DNA from: Oligoflexia bacterium
GTDB taxonomy: Bacteria > Bdellovibrionota > Bacteriovoracia > Bacteriovoracales > Bacteriovoracaceae
NCBI GenBank assembly: GCA_015231955.1
Contig: JADGAN010000013.1
Span: forward strand, 48,933-112,932
DNA length: 64,000 nucleotides
Reading direction: 5' to 3'
Made by a program: the position numbers and the translations under genes. Positions 17,400-26,421 of the stretch are shown here, piece after piece. The notes under the pieces are model-generated. The model was not told the origin of the DNA. It saw nothing but the letters and a program-made list of their open reading frames with translations, and made no database searches. How positions within the stretch are numbered: position 1 is the first letter of the stretch; the number at the start of each line of letters is the position of its first letter.

Positions 17400-19877
17400 C
17401 TATGACAAATTAAATGTCCGCGTCCAATTATAGATATGCTCTTTCGTAGGGATTTCTTTTTGAAAAAATCTATCGATGATGCCTGCCTTCTCGAAAGAAT
17501 CTTTGCTGAATGTTTCGTTTGAAGCAAGCGCGATAGGAAGAAAGGGGTTCTTTTCTTTGATTGTTACAGCAAAATCAAAACCGTTTTCGTCCACTCCTTC
17601 AGCAAAATGATAATCAGTCACTAATCCAGATAAATTTTGAAAAAAATCAGAATGAGCATTGGCATGATCCCAGAAGTGAGCCGGTGATTCAAATACCAAT
17701 ACCTTGCCCATTGGCCACATTTCTTGCCAATACTCGCGAATAGTTTGGTTATCATCTACAAACGCAAATAGGAACGGTTTTTGTTGATCTTGGCATCTTT
17801 TTGTGACAACAGGAGCATTTATACTATCTTGAGAAAACGTTACTTCCATTTGGGGAGCGGCTTCGTTTGCGTTTAAATTGAGACATACTTTTTGCATAGC
17901 TTGATATAAAAATTTTAGCAAATGAGTACGCCCCATCGGCTTAGGGAGGAATGCGTCTGCTCCCACTTCTATAGACGCCGAATAATCGGTATGTAAAATT
18001 CTATTAGAATGAATACAGATAAATGTTTGATGCCCTAGTGCTCTTACCTTAGCAGTCGTCTCAAACCCATTCAGCGAGTTCTTCCCTAAATCCACATCGA
18101 ATATGGCCAAAACAGGAGTCTCTTTTTCAAACGCCTTCAAGGCCGTGCTTGAGTTTTTGACAGAAACAACTTCAAAAGATTCCCCCAAATCACCCATTTT
18201 TGCAATATACTCTTCTAATACTGCACGATAGACCGCTTCATCATCCAGTAGCACGATACGGGTTTTATGTTTTCGATTTATTTTAGAGAGAATGGATCGA
18301 AGGTCTTCTTCAATTTGCATATCATCTTTACCGCTGAGGGAATTGCTATCACCTGGTTTAGATTCAAGAGAATTAATAAAATCTTTTTGGAGTTGAACGG
18401 TCTCTAGAATTTCTTTGCTACTTTTGGGTAACTGAAGAATCATATTCCCATGAACAGCGATGTCTTTCGAAGGAGCACTACTTAGGACAGCAGGCAAGGT
18501 AAAATGGAATTCTACTCCAAAAGATGGATTGGACTCGCACCAGATACGGCCGCCATGAGCAAAAACAATTTTTTGAGCGATTGCCAGTCCAAGTCCTGTT
18601 CCGCCTTTTTTCCCGCTGGTAAAGAACGCATCGAAAAGTTTATCTAGATACTCTTCAAGAATTGGTGGTCCATCATTCCCAATTACAAATTCGATGAAAG
18701 GCCTATTCTCACTATCATAATCTTTTGTTTTAAACCAAAGACGCCCCTCATTGCTCATCGCTTGAATAGCATTGCCTGTAATATTAGAAAAGATTCTCAT
18801 GACTTTATGTATGTCCACACTTAATTGATAACGGTGTGAAAAGTAATAATCTATTTTAATATCGGCCCCATTATCAAAGCGAAAAAGATCTCGTACTGTA
18901 TTTTCTATTACTGATTCAGGAGTAACCATCTCTGTTATAATATTGGCATTATCATTACCAATCTCCATTACATCTTGGATGAGACCATTTACACTATTCA
19001 TGGCCCGCTGAATATCTGGAATTCCTGATTTTGTTATCTTCTGTACCGAATCCATTGTAGGAGCATTTCTTAGTCTATCAAGGACAATGGAAATCATGGT
19101 AAAAGGCTTTCTTACATCATGGGCCAACATGCTAGTTGTTTGTCCTATTGCCGCCAATTTAGCTTGATCTTTTATTCTGCACTCATATTTATCAAAGATT
19201 ATTCTCATATGAGCTACAATGGTTTCAATTTCTTTTACTTTAAAACTACCAATGATGCTCCACTTTTGATCTTTTATGATAGGAACCAAGAGATCATTTA
19301 GGTTTCTTAAAGGGTGGTTAATATTTTTTTCTAAGAAATAAGTTATCGAGATAATTATTAAAGAGAGGGGTAAAAAAAAGCATATTGAAAATATGATAAG
19401 AAAATAAGTAAATGACTGCCCGATTGAATTGGTATTTAACGTCTTTTCTTTTATCAAATAACCTAGATTTTCTCCAGAGTAATCTATGGTCGATATAGAC
19501 AATATGGAATGTCTGCCTAGATTTAAACAGATCTTGTTAGTACTATTATAATCGCTGCATTCGGTGTAGGTGTTGACATAACTAGTAGGGATGTTTTTTT
19601 GGTACGTAGCAAGATTAAGCTCCTCATTTTTTTTAATATCTTCTAAATATAATTTTATAGATCCAAATTCTTGTTCGACAATTAATCCCGGTATAAGTTG
19701 TTTAATTTGAATCTCTGCCAACATTACCATTTTATGAGAATGTTGTTTTATATGTTCAGATAATGCCATCCGATAATATAAATATGTAATCGACAAAAGA
19801 ACAATTATGCCAAATATAAAAGATGTTAAAATAATCTTTATGATTTGTTCACGTATTGAAACCAATTTCATAGTCAT
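17400..19877 (-). CDS. Hybrid sensor histidine kinase with two receiver domains
   Basis: Inner-membrane hybrid kinase. Membrane segments at about 12-35 and 156-182 enclose a ~120-residue periplasmic domain. A linker leads to the H-box [11 protein letters not shown] (H253), the N-box region [10 protein letters not shown]-box NDGPPI and [10 protein letters not shown], ending near 465. Receiver 1 begins [11 protein letters not shown] with D594 and the K of LPKPMGR. Receiver 2 begins [10 protein letters not shown] with probable D755. It starts 2 nt after a periplasmic binding-protein gene, so the binding protein probably presents a ligand to the kinase, as LuxP does for LuxQ. The output is likely a phosphorelay to the sigma-54 activator of the same operon (inference). 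Confidence 0.85.
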   Translation of the reverse strand: MTMKLVSIREQIIKIILTSFIFGIIVLLSITYLYYRMALSEHIKQHSHKMVMLAEIQIKQLIPGLIVEQEFGSIKLYLEDIKKNEELNLATYQKNIPTSYVNTYTECSDYNSTNKICLNLGRHSILSISTIDYSGENLGYLIKEKTLNTNSIGQSFTYFLIIFSICFFLPLSLIIISITYFLEKNINHPLRNLNDLLVPIIKDQKWSIIGSFKVKEIETIVAHMRIIFDKYECRIKDQAKLAAIGQTTSMLAHDVRKPFTMISIVLDRLRNAPTMDSVQKITKSGIPDIQRAMNSVNGLIQDVMEIGNDNANIITEMVTPESVIENTVRDLFRFDNGADIKIDYYFSHRYQLSVDIHKVMRIFSNITGNAIQAMSNEGRLWFKTKDYDSENRPFIEFVIGNDGPPILEEYLDKLFDAFFTSGKKGGTGLGLAIAQKIVFAHGGRIWCESNPSFGVEFHFTLPAVLSSAPSKDIAVHGNMILQLPKSSKEILETVQLQKDFINSLESKPGDSNSLSGKDDMQIEEDLRSILSKINRKHKTRIVLLDDEAVYRAVLEEYIAKMGDLGESFEVVSVKNSSTALKAFEKETPVLAIFDVDLGKNSLNGFETTAKVRALGHQTFICIHSNRILHTDYSASIEVGADAFLPKPMGRTHLLKFLYQAMQKVCLNLNANEAAPQMEVTFSQDSINAPVVTKRCQDQQKPFLFAFVDDNQTIREYWQEMWPMGKVLVFESPAHFWDHANAHSDFFQNLSGLVTDYHFAEGVDENGFDFAVTIKEKNPFLPIALASNETFSKDSFEKAGIIDRFFQKEIPTKEHIYNWTRTFNLS

Positions 19878-19879
19878 CT

Positions 19880-21100
19880 TTACTCATGCAATAATATTTG
19901 CGTTTTTAGTACCCCATTTCTATTAATGATACGCCGAAGATAAGTCGATTTGAGACTTGGTGTTACCTGATTAGCATTCAGGTTAATTTCTCCTGCTAAT
20001 CCTTTATATTTAATGGAGGAGTTTATTGCTTTTTGAAAGTCAACTCTCGAATAATTTTTCATTTTCAGCAATGTCAGCATAACTAGTTTGAAAGCATCGT
20101 ATGCTAAAATAGAAACATCAGTAGGAGCTAATTTAAATTGTCTTTGATATCTCTCTTGAAATTTTTTCAACATAATATTATTCGAAGTGCGATCCCAGTG
20201 AGATATCGTATATGCTTCAAGATCCCTTTTGGCCAATACCTTTTGCAATAAACTACTACCATTTCCCCATGAATCTGCACCTAACCATAATTTAGGCCTT
20301 ATGCCTGAATCATATAAGGCACTGATTAAAAAAACAGTACTTTCTTCATAGTTAGGAATAAAAAGTGCATCGAAATTTTTATTTTTTAATTTATTGATTA
20401 ATTCTGAATAATTTGAAGTTGCCGATAATATATGTTCATCGGCCGTTACTGTTCCTCCTTTTTCTGTAAAAGACTTAATGAATACATTACGCACATTTTG
20501 AGCATACGCGCTATCAGGATTAGATATAATTCCAACTGATCTTATGCCTTTTTTTGCCGCCATATCGACAATTGGTCGAATCATCTCTGAGTCACTAAAA
20601 CAGGTTCTTTTTATAAATGGAGCGTACTCATCTAACTTATCTGCTGTTGCAGAGGGTGTAAGTAAGGTAAGCTTATTTTGACTATAAAGAGGTGCAGCTA
20701 TCAATGCTTCAGATGAATATCCATATCCCACAACTGCCAGCACATCAGATTTTACTGCATTCTCTACAGTTTTGGGAATTAAAAGCTGGTCTCCACCAAA
20801 GTCAAATTTAACTAATTTGATCTCAATATTTTTCTTTTTTAATTGAGATGAAAAATCTTCTAACACCATTTTAATACCCATTTCAAAGTGAATGTAATAA
20901 TTTTGTGTGCTAATTCGCCAACTAGATTTTTCGCCAAAATTTCCCGCCAATCCGATAGAAATTTCTTTTGAAATAGCGTTAGTAGTAAATATTATTATGG
21001 GAAAGCAGATAGTAGATAAATAAATGATTGATTTGCAAAAAATTGACATTTTTTTAAAAGATAAAATGATGTTATCCTTTTGGAAATTCAAAAATAGCAT
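19880..21100 (-). CDS. Periplasmic ligand-binding protein (Leu/Ile/Val-binding family)
   Basis: A type I periplasmic-binding fold of the branched-chain amino acid / receptor-ligand-binding family. The signal peptide is best from [11 protein letters not shown] to TNA-IS. The mature part starts [61 protein letters not shown] and [15 protein letters not shown] are typical. No ABC permease genes are near; instead the hybrid kinase follows after 2 nt. This argues for a sensory rather than a transport role. A ribosome site AAAGGA is present. Its place in an operon with a decarboxylase and a radical-SAM/exporter fusion suggests that it senses the cluster's product. Confidence 0.82.
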   Translation of the reverse strand: MLFLNFQKDNIILSFKKMSIFCKSIIYLSTICFPIIIFTTNAISKEISIGLAGNFGEKSSWRISTQNYYIHFEMGIKMVLEDFSSQLKKKNIEIKLVKFDFGGDQLLIPKTVENAVKSDVLAVVGYGYSSEALIAAPLYSQNKLTLLTPSATADKLDEYAPFIKRTCFSDSEMIRPIVDMAAKKGIRSVGIISNPDSAYAQNVRNVFIKSFTEKGGTVTADEHILSATSNYSELINKLKNKNFDALFIPNYEESTVFLISALYDSGIRPKLWLGADSWGNGSSLLQKVLAKRDLEAYTISHWDRTSNNIMLKKFQERYQRQFKLAPTDVSILAYDAFKLVMLTLLKMKNYSRVDFQKAINSSIKYKGLAGEINLNANQVTPSLKSTYLRRIINRNGVLKTQILLHE

Positions 21101-21119
21101 AATTTATTCCTTTGTATGG

Positions 21120-22568
21120 CTAATATTTTGTTAAAACTTTCTTGCGGGCCTCACTTAAATCTTCAAAAAGTTGCAGAATATGTTTTTTGTGAGTACGTAA
21201 ATTTAAAACGCAAATGCGAATTGTATATTTACCTTTGATATATGCTCCGCTTAAATAAATTCTATTCAATTGCTTTACTTCATCTATAATTCTCATATTT
21301 ATTGAGTTTAATTCTTCTAAAGTTTTATCTTCTGCCTTTGCACTAATGACAGTAATTGAAAGCTCTGGATGATAAAGAACATCCCATTCCTCTTTGCTGC
21401 TAGCAAAAAAAGTGTTGACGTCGCTTACCAAGTCTAGTTTTTCATCGAGGGCACTTCTGAAAGCTGAGATGCCGTGTATTTTTATAGGAAGCCAAACACT
21501 TAGTCCTCTAAAAGAGCGTGATAACTCTAATGACATGTGGGCGGGATCCCAATAATCGAAGGTGGAATCATCGCCATACTCTAGTGGGGGAGCATATGAA
21601 GCATTAAAATCAAAACTTTTATGTAGAAAAGTCCCATCTCTTACAAGTAAACTACCTACACCTAAAGGAAGGAAAAGGCTCTTTAATGGATCCATTGTCA
21701 CCGAGTCGGCCAGTTCGATTCCTTTTAGCGCTTCTTTTCCACGTTTTGTTAGAGCGAAAAAGCCACCATAAGCAGCGTCAATATGAAACCAAATTTTTTC
21801 CGAAAGTGAGATTTCAGAAAGTTCTTCTAATGGATCTACTGTTCCTGCGTTTGTTGTACCCGCATTACCCACAATTAGGAATGGGGTAAGCCTCTTTTTT
21901 TTGTCTTGTTCGATAGCCGCTTTTAATAATGGTATAGAGATTTTTAGGCCATTATCGGATTCTATAATTTTAATATTTTCAGAACGGATACCTGCGGCCA
22001 ATGCTGCTTTACTTATTGAATGATGAGTTTGGTCGCTCATATATATTGTGGCCGTAGATAAAGATTGATCTTCTGTTAATATTGAATTTCTGGCGGTTAT
22101 AACTGCTGTTAAATTTGCGATAGATCCTCCACAAGTAAAGATCCCTTGGGCCGTTTTGGGAAAACCAATTATATTTGCAAACCATCTTAGAACATTTGAT
22201 TCTATTTGCGTAAGAAAAGGAGATGGTCTACCATGCCCTACATGGCGATTAGCAACTTTTGCAATTAACTCACCTAAAGCAGCTTGATAAATACCAGTTG
22301 AGGGAATAAATCCCATATAACCGGGAGCAGGGAAATTCATGGCGGCAGGGATATAAGAGTTAAAAAGCTTGCTTATGACTTCACTAAACTCTTCTCCTTT
22401 CTCAGGTGGAACATATTCAATTATTTTTTTAGATTCCAACTTCACATCATCCCACTTGGGTTCATTAATTGGTTGATGATCTAATGTTTGGTAAAATGTT
22501 AGAATATGTTTCAGAGTATATTCAGTAAGCTCTTTTACCTCTTCTGGATTTAGTTCCAACGAGTGCAT
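21120..22568 (-). CDS. PLP-dependent group II decarboxylase
   Basis: Amino-acid decarboxylase of the aromatic/glutamate/cysteine-sulfinate decarboxylase fold (482 aa). Seen: PGYMGFIPSTGIYQAALGEL near the N-terminus, the PLP-stacking THHS (H183), NAGTTNAGTVDP, the PLP-aspartate in FHIDAAYGGF (D264), and the PLP lysine K296 in TMDPLKSLFLPLG. Related enzymes usually have His before the lysine; here it is Leu, so the reaction may deviate. The substrate cannot be told. The gene lies 15 nt after the transporter/radical-SAM fusion gene and 19 nt before the binding-protein gene. It may act on a product of the cluster enzymes (inference). GGGAG precedes the ATG. Confidence 0.85.
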   Translation of the reverse strand: MHSLELNPEEVKELTEYTLKHILTFYQTLDHQPINEPKWDDVKLESKKIIEYVPPEKGEEFSEVISKLFNSYIPAAMNFPAPGYMGFIPSTGIYQAALGELIAKVANRHVGHGRPSPFLTQIESNVLRWFANIIGFPKTAQGIFTCGGSIANLTAVITARNSILTEDQSLSTATIYMSDQTHHSISKAALAAGIRSENIKIIESDNGLKISIPLLKAAIEQDKKKRLTPFLIVGNAGTTNAGTVDPLEELSEISLSEKIWFHIDAAYGGFFALTKRGKEALKGIELADSVTMDPLKSLFLPLGVGSLLVRDGTFLHKSFDFNASYAPPLEYGDDSTFDYWDPAHMSLELSRSFRGLSVWLPIKIHGISAFRSALDEKLDLVSDVNTFFASSKEEWDVLYHPELSITVISAKAEDKTLEELNSINMRIIDEVKQLNRIYLSGAYIKGKYTIRICVLNLRTHKKHILQLFEDLSEARKKVLTKY

Positions 22569-22583
22569 AAATCTCCCTCTAAG

Positions 22584-24209
22584 TTATTTTGATTCTACAG
22601 TAAAAAGAACTCCAGAATGTTTATTACTATTTTTATGTTCTTTTTGTTTCTGATTTTCAAGTAAACTGTTCACTGATAACACCAATTCTCCTCTAACATT
22701 GATAACTCCATAACGGGCCTTAGTTAGCTTGCTAGTCTCAACTACTTTTTTATGAAATATAAAATCGGAAGGTGAAAGGAATGATAATTTTTCCATAATG
22801 CTTTTAATGTCAGAAGTATTATTGCCAGTTATTCCAATTTTATATTGAATTTTTTCTTCATCCAATTTTTCAAGCATGATTTTTAATTGCTCAATCGGTG
22901 TACCATGCATTTCATCAAACCCTATCTTTACAATTGATCCTGTTCCTTTAATAGAGTCCATAAGGGATTGATTAAAGTTCTTATCTAATAACCATTGTCC
23001 GTTGGTCTCTATCACAACCTGGTTTATATAGGGTTTTATCTCGCTTATAATAGCGGATAACTCTTCATTTGCGGTTGGCTCCCCACCTCCAATAAAAACT
23101 AGATCCAATCTTTTTTTTACCTTAGCTTGCACTCCTTTTATTAACTCTGCTGCTATTTTAGGAGATAATTTTTTGCAAGCACCGCCATCCACTAAAGCAT
23201 TAGGAGCATAACATCCAGCACAGCGCTTATTGCAAAAATTAGTTGCTTCAATAATGACATCCGGGCGATACCATTTGTCAGAAAATTTTATTCGTAATAG
23301 ATCTAAAAATTTGTCACTTCTAGATAAAGTTATCCCTAACATGATAACTGCCGTCCCTATAAAAAAATTGGTTGTTAAGGTCTCATTAGCGATCATAAAA
23401 CCTAATAAAATTGCGACAAGAGTTTTTATATGCATAGTGCCGGCAAACTTTTCTGGAGTAAAAAGTGCTATGGCCTTATTCCACATGAAAAAGGCAAGGA
23501 CGGAACAAATTATTGATAGATAAAAAAGATACCCTAATGATTCCAGAGTAATAACAGGGGGAGCATTTTTTATTTCAAAAATAGAAAGTATTGCTAGTAT
23601 TGGTAAGGAAAAAATAATCGACCAAAAAGTTGTTTTTAAAACACCAAAATTTTCCGTTAAATTTTTAGTAGTATAAGTTGATAGAGATAGTGATATTGCT
23701 GAAAGAAAGGTCAATATCATTCCACTTAGTTCGTTAGTTCCTGTCAGAGAAAAGTTACCACCTCTATCATAAATAAGCATAAAACCACCAATTGCCCCTA
23801 AAGATACCCCGAGTAAGCTTGAAAAGCGAATAGTTAAAGAGAACAGGCAGGAGGCAAGCACGACAAGCAGTGGAGAGAGCAGCATAATAGATGCTGAAAG
23901 GCCAGAAGGGATATATTTTAAGGCCGTAATTTGGAACGCGTAAAGAAGAACAAAACAGAGTAACCCATTTAAAAGGAACATTTTCCAAGATCGGTTAAAC
24001 TTTAATCCTAATTCTTTGCCAGTTATAATGCAAAATATCCAGATGGCCAAAGCGGCCAATAGGAATCGTAAAAACACAATGGTGAATGGTTCAAAAAATT
24101 GAAGTCCTTTAGAAGAGGCAAGGAATGTTGTTCCCCAAATAATATTAGCGCCCAGCCCTAAAAGGAGACCTTTTTTCGAATTTGAACTAAAAATTTTTGT
24201 GATTTTCAT
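22584..24209 (-). CDS. Fusion of EamA-type (DMT) transporter and radical SAM enzyme
   Basis: A 541-aa single reading frame. Residues 15-300 form a drug/metabolite transporter of two EamA halves, about ten membrane helices (LGLGANIIWGTTFLASS; PSGLSASIMLLSPLLVVLAS). Residues 315-541 are a radical SAM domain with the cluster motif C326-x3-C330-x2-C333 (TNFCNKRCAGC) and the SAM-binding GGGEP (374-378). There is no C-terminal SPASM cysteine cluster. A TTG start 66 nt upstream is possible, but the ATG after AAAGGGAA is better. The fusion physically couples a modification step to a membrane carrier, presumably exporting the product. The decarboxylase follows 15 nt downstream. I know no characterized enzyme of this architecture. 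Confidence 0.85.
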   Translation of the reverse strand: MKITKIFSSNSKKGLLLGLGANIIWGTTFLASSKGLQFFEPFTIVFLRFLLAALAIWIFCIITGKELGLKFNRSWKMFLLNGLLCFVLLYAFQITALKYIPSGLSASIMLLSPLLVVLASCLFSLTIRFSSLLGVSLGAIGGFMLIYDRGGNFSLTGTNELSGMILTFLSAISLSLSTYTTKNLTENFGVLKTTFWSIIFSLPILAILSIFEIKNAPPVITLESLGYLFYLSIICSVLAFFMWNKAIALFTPEKFAGTMHIKTLVAILLGFMIANETLTTNFFIGTAVIMLGITLSRSDKFLDLLRIKFSDKWYRPDVIIEATNFCNKRCAGCYAPNALVDGGACKKLSPKIAAELIKGVQAKVKKRLDLVFIGGGEPTANEELSAIISEIKPYINQVVIETNGQWLLDKNFNQSLMDSIKGTGSIVKIGFDEMHGTPIEQLKIMLEKLDEEKIQYKIGITGNNTSDIKSIMEKLSFLSPSDFIFHKKVVETSKLTKARYGVINVRGELVLSVNSLLENQKQKEHKNSNKHSGVLFTVESK

Positions 24210-24300
24210 ATTTCCCTTTAAGCTTTGCAGTAAAAAACTCTTCGTTAATAAGGTAACTGCTATTAGATTAAACAATCATATAATATAGCTGCTTAATTGC

Positions 24301-24528
24301 TCATAAATTTAGTTCTTTATAAATCTCATCCCATTTTATATTTGATTTATTCAGAGCACCTAGAACATTCTCTTTGTAATGTGCTGGTATTGCTTTTCCT
24401 TGCTCAAGACAATGTTTAATAAGATTCAATGTACTTCTTTGTGTTTCGAGAGTATCCAATATGTCGTGTTTTATTTTTCTAAAAACAACAATATTCATCT
24501 TTATTGTTTCTGAATTTTTTTTATTCAT
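24301..24528 (-). CDS. Small helical protein coupled to the sigma-54 activator
   Basis: A 75-aa protein with no family recognised. It is predicted all-helical and slightly basic, with IKHDILDTLETQRS near residues 19-32, vaguely like a kinase dimerization helix (H-D motif), and a C-terminal NIKWDEIYKEL. Its ATG overlaps the activator stop (ATGA), a sign of translational coupling. It could be a phosphotransfer, dimerization or anti-activator partner of that regulator; this is inference. There is a 91-nt gap to the fusion gene downstream. Confidence 0.6.
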   Translation of the reverse strand: MNKKNSETIKMNIVVFRKIKHDILDTLETQRSTLNLIKHCLEQGKAIPAHYKENVLGALNKSNIKWDEIYKELNL

Positions 24529-25919
24529 ATTTGCTTTTCCTTTGTATCTTTTAAATTATATTTGCCGAGTTTGCGGTAAAAAGTTGCTTTATCAACTCGA
24601 AGGGCCTCGCGTGCTTGATTATTTTTTCCATGAAATCTAGATATAGCTTTACAGAATATTCCTGCTTCAATTTTTTCCAAGCAGTCATAAACTCCTTGTT
24701 TGAGGGCGTAGTCAACTTGTGCTTCACTAGCAAATGAACCAATCTCTGCTTGCAAAAAATCATTTTTTTTATCATCGTTTTTATGTAGTATACTTTGAGG
24801 TAACTCAGAGATGGTAATCACCTTGTTTCTAGCACCAATCAGTGAACTTAGTACGTTTAAAAGCTCCCGAACATTTCCTTCCCAAGAATATCTTTGAAGA
24901 AAATCAACCACATCATCTTCTAATAAAATTTTTATAGCGTTCTTTTCTAAAAAATAATCTATGATGGCGCCTATATCTTCTTTCCTTTCTTTAAGAGGGG
25001 GTATAGAAAGAAATACCTCATTAATTCGATGAAAGAGGTCTAATCGAAATTTTTCTTCTCCTATCTTTTTATAGATATCATCGCAGGTGGCAGTAATGAG
25101 TCGAAAATTTGATTCTATTGGGGTATCGGATCCCAGAGGATAGAATCTTTTCTCTTCAATGACTTTTAATAATTTTGCTTGAATAGCTGGAGAGGCGCTG
25201 GCAATCTCGTCAAGAAAAAGCGTACCACCATCGGCTTTCTTTATGAGCCCTGTTTTACTTTTTATCGCTCCCGAAAAAGCACCTCGAACATACCCAAAAA
25301 GTTCTGCTTCTACCATAGTCTCAGGGATAGCGCTGATATTAATGTCTATGAAATTACCTTTAGTATTATTTTTCCCTACATTAGCAAATATATCGTGCAT
25401 AAGTTTCGCAAGAAATGTTTTACCTGTACCCGTGGGACCATAAATGAATAAGGAACGATTATTTATTGATTTTTGAATGACGGAAATTATATCTTCTTTT
25501 AGTTTAGGATTTACCGTAATAAATTTTTCATGAAAAAAAGTATCGAGAAGGCCACTTCTCATTGCTAACTGATTTTTTACGACATCTACGATAATATTTC
25601 GAAATTTAGTTTTTGCTATAAAGAGATCACAGTTGAGATTGAATGCATCTTTTACCATTGTTTTGTTATAATTATTTGTCAAAACTATAGAAAAAATTTT
25701 AAGTTTTTTGGCCTCTTTAAGTACCTTTAAACCTGAACCGCCATTTTCGAGTACCAGATCGATAATGCATATATCATATTTTTTCTTAGATAAAAGAAGT
25801 TTTGCTTCTTTTTCAGAAGCAGTGGAGTCCACATTGACGTAGTGATTAAGCAGAGCAATGATTTCTTCTCTGACAATCCTATTGTCTTCTACTAAAAGTA
25901 AATTAAAGCGATTTACCAT
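24525..25919 (-). CDS. Sigma-54-dependent response regulator (NtrC family)
   Basis: A three-domain activator of RpoN polymerase. The receiver is at 5-120 (phospho-site D54 in CIIDLVLEN; acidic pair in LLVEDN). The AAA+ domain has Walker A GPTGTGKT near 161-168, the sigma-54 contact loop GAFSGA at 213-218 (Thr replaced by Ser) and GGTLFLDEIA. A C-terminal Fis-type HTH follows (NNQAREALRVDKATFYRKL). The annotated TTG 39 nt upstream is less likely than the ATG at 25919, which has AAGG. First gene of a six-gene leftward operon. It faces a rightward operon that bears a sigma-54 promoter and a palindrome, its likely target. Confidence 0.92.
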   Translation of the reverse strand: MVNRFNLLLVEDNRIVREEIIALLNHYVNVDSTASEKEAKLLLSKKKYDICIIDLVLENGGSGLKVLKEAKKLKIFSIVLTNNYNKTMVKDAFNLNCDLFIAKTKFRNIIVDVVKNQLAMRSGLLDTFFHEKFITVNPKLKEDIISVIQKSINNRSLFIYGPTGTGKTFLAKLMHDIFANVGKNNTKGNFIDINISAIPETMVEAELFGYVRGAFSGAIKSKTGLIKKADGGTLFLDEIASASPAIQAKLLKVIEEKRFYPLGSDTPIESNFRLITATCDDIYKKIGEEKFRLDLFHRINEVFLSIPPLKERKEDIGAIIDYFLEKNAIKILLEDDVVDFLQRYSWEGNVRELLNVLSSLIGARNKVITISELPQSILHKNDDKKNDFLQAEIGSFASEAQVDYALKQGVYDCLEKIEAGIFCKAISRFHGKNNQAREALRVDKATFYRKLGKYNLKDTKEKQI

Positions 25920-26013
25920 AAGTACCTTGTTCTGGTGCTCAATTTGGCCAATACTCAAACCACAACGTAAATTGTGTATGGGATGCCTCAGTTGTTATAT
26001 AAACTAGTGGGCG

Positions 26014-26043
26014 TTTTTAGCATCGGCGAATTCTTAATGTCAA
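26014..26043 (-). promoter_or_regulatory. Sigma-70-type promoter candidate for the activator operon
   Basis: On the minus strand a perfect -35 TTGACA (26038-26043) is followed after 18 nt by TAAAAA (26014-26019), a weak -10. It would start transcription about 85-90 nt before the activator ATG, giving constitutive regulator expression while the divergent operon uses sigma-54. Confidence 0.4.
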
Positions 26044-26133
26044 ACGCTTTTTCATTAAAGGGCATTATTTTCTACGGTTGAGTATCAAAAAACAAAAAAT
26101 ATTTTGGTAGGAGAGACAAAGAAAAAGTTAACA

Positions 26134-26150
26134 AATGCCCCATTGGCATT
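26134..26150. promoter_or_regulatory. Palindromic upstream activator site candidate
   Basis: AATGCC, 5-nt spacer, GGCATT is a perfect 6-bp inverted repeat centred about 78 nt before the presumed sigma-54 transcription start, the usual position for an NtrC-family enhancer site. A second half-site, GGCATTAT, occurs at 26061-26068. The sigma-54 activator is encoded divergently next door. Confidence 0.5.
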
Positions 26151-26192
26151 ATAATTCATTGATTTTCATGGAAAATACTCTTACGAGCGAGC

Positions 26193-26209
26193 TGGCACGC
26201 TTCTTGCCT
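26193..26209 (+). promoter_or_regulatory. Sigma-54 (-24/-12) promoter
   Basis: TGGCACG, four bases, TTGCC: the -24 GG and -12 GC are exactly 10 nt apart and the element matches TGGCACG-N4-TTGCW at all but the last position. It points rightward. The expected start is near 26219, about 75 nt before the small ORF and 200 nt before the kinase ATG. An NtrC-family activator lies divergently. Confidence 0.85.
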
Positions 26210-26295
26210 TAATAAAGATAAGAGCTAATCGAAATTCAAGTAAAGGTAAAAGTTATTAGTAGGTGGCGACCATTTCATATTAAAAAAATATTTAA

Positions 26296-26394
26296 ATGGT
26301 AACAGAAGCGGTCAACATCTATTTAAGCAGACGAAACAAGGAAGAAGCACTTTACTTTAGTGATTATGATTATGACTTTAGTACGATTTATTAG
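26296..26394 (+). CDS. Possible 32-residue peptide with Asp/Tyr-rich tail
   Basis: The first open frame after the sigma-54 promoter. It reads 32 codons, with a helical, charged first half and an aromatic tail SDYDYDFSTIY before the stop. No Shine-Dalgarno sequence is visible, so translation is doubtful. If real, it could be a leader peptide or a substrate for the nearby radical SAM enzymes. It could also be chance: a 99-nt ORF is not rare. Confidence 0.3.
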   Translation: MVTEAVNIYLSRRNKEEALYFSDYDYDFSTIY

Positions 26395-26421
26395 TGCTAC
26401 AAAACAATGGAGAGATAGATT

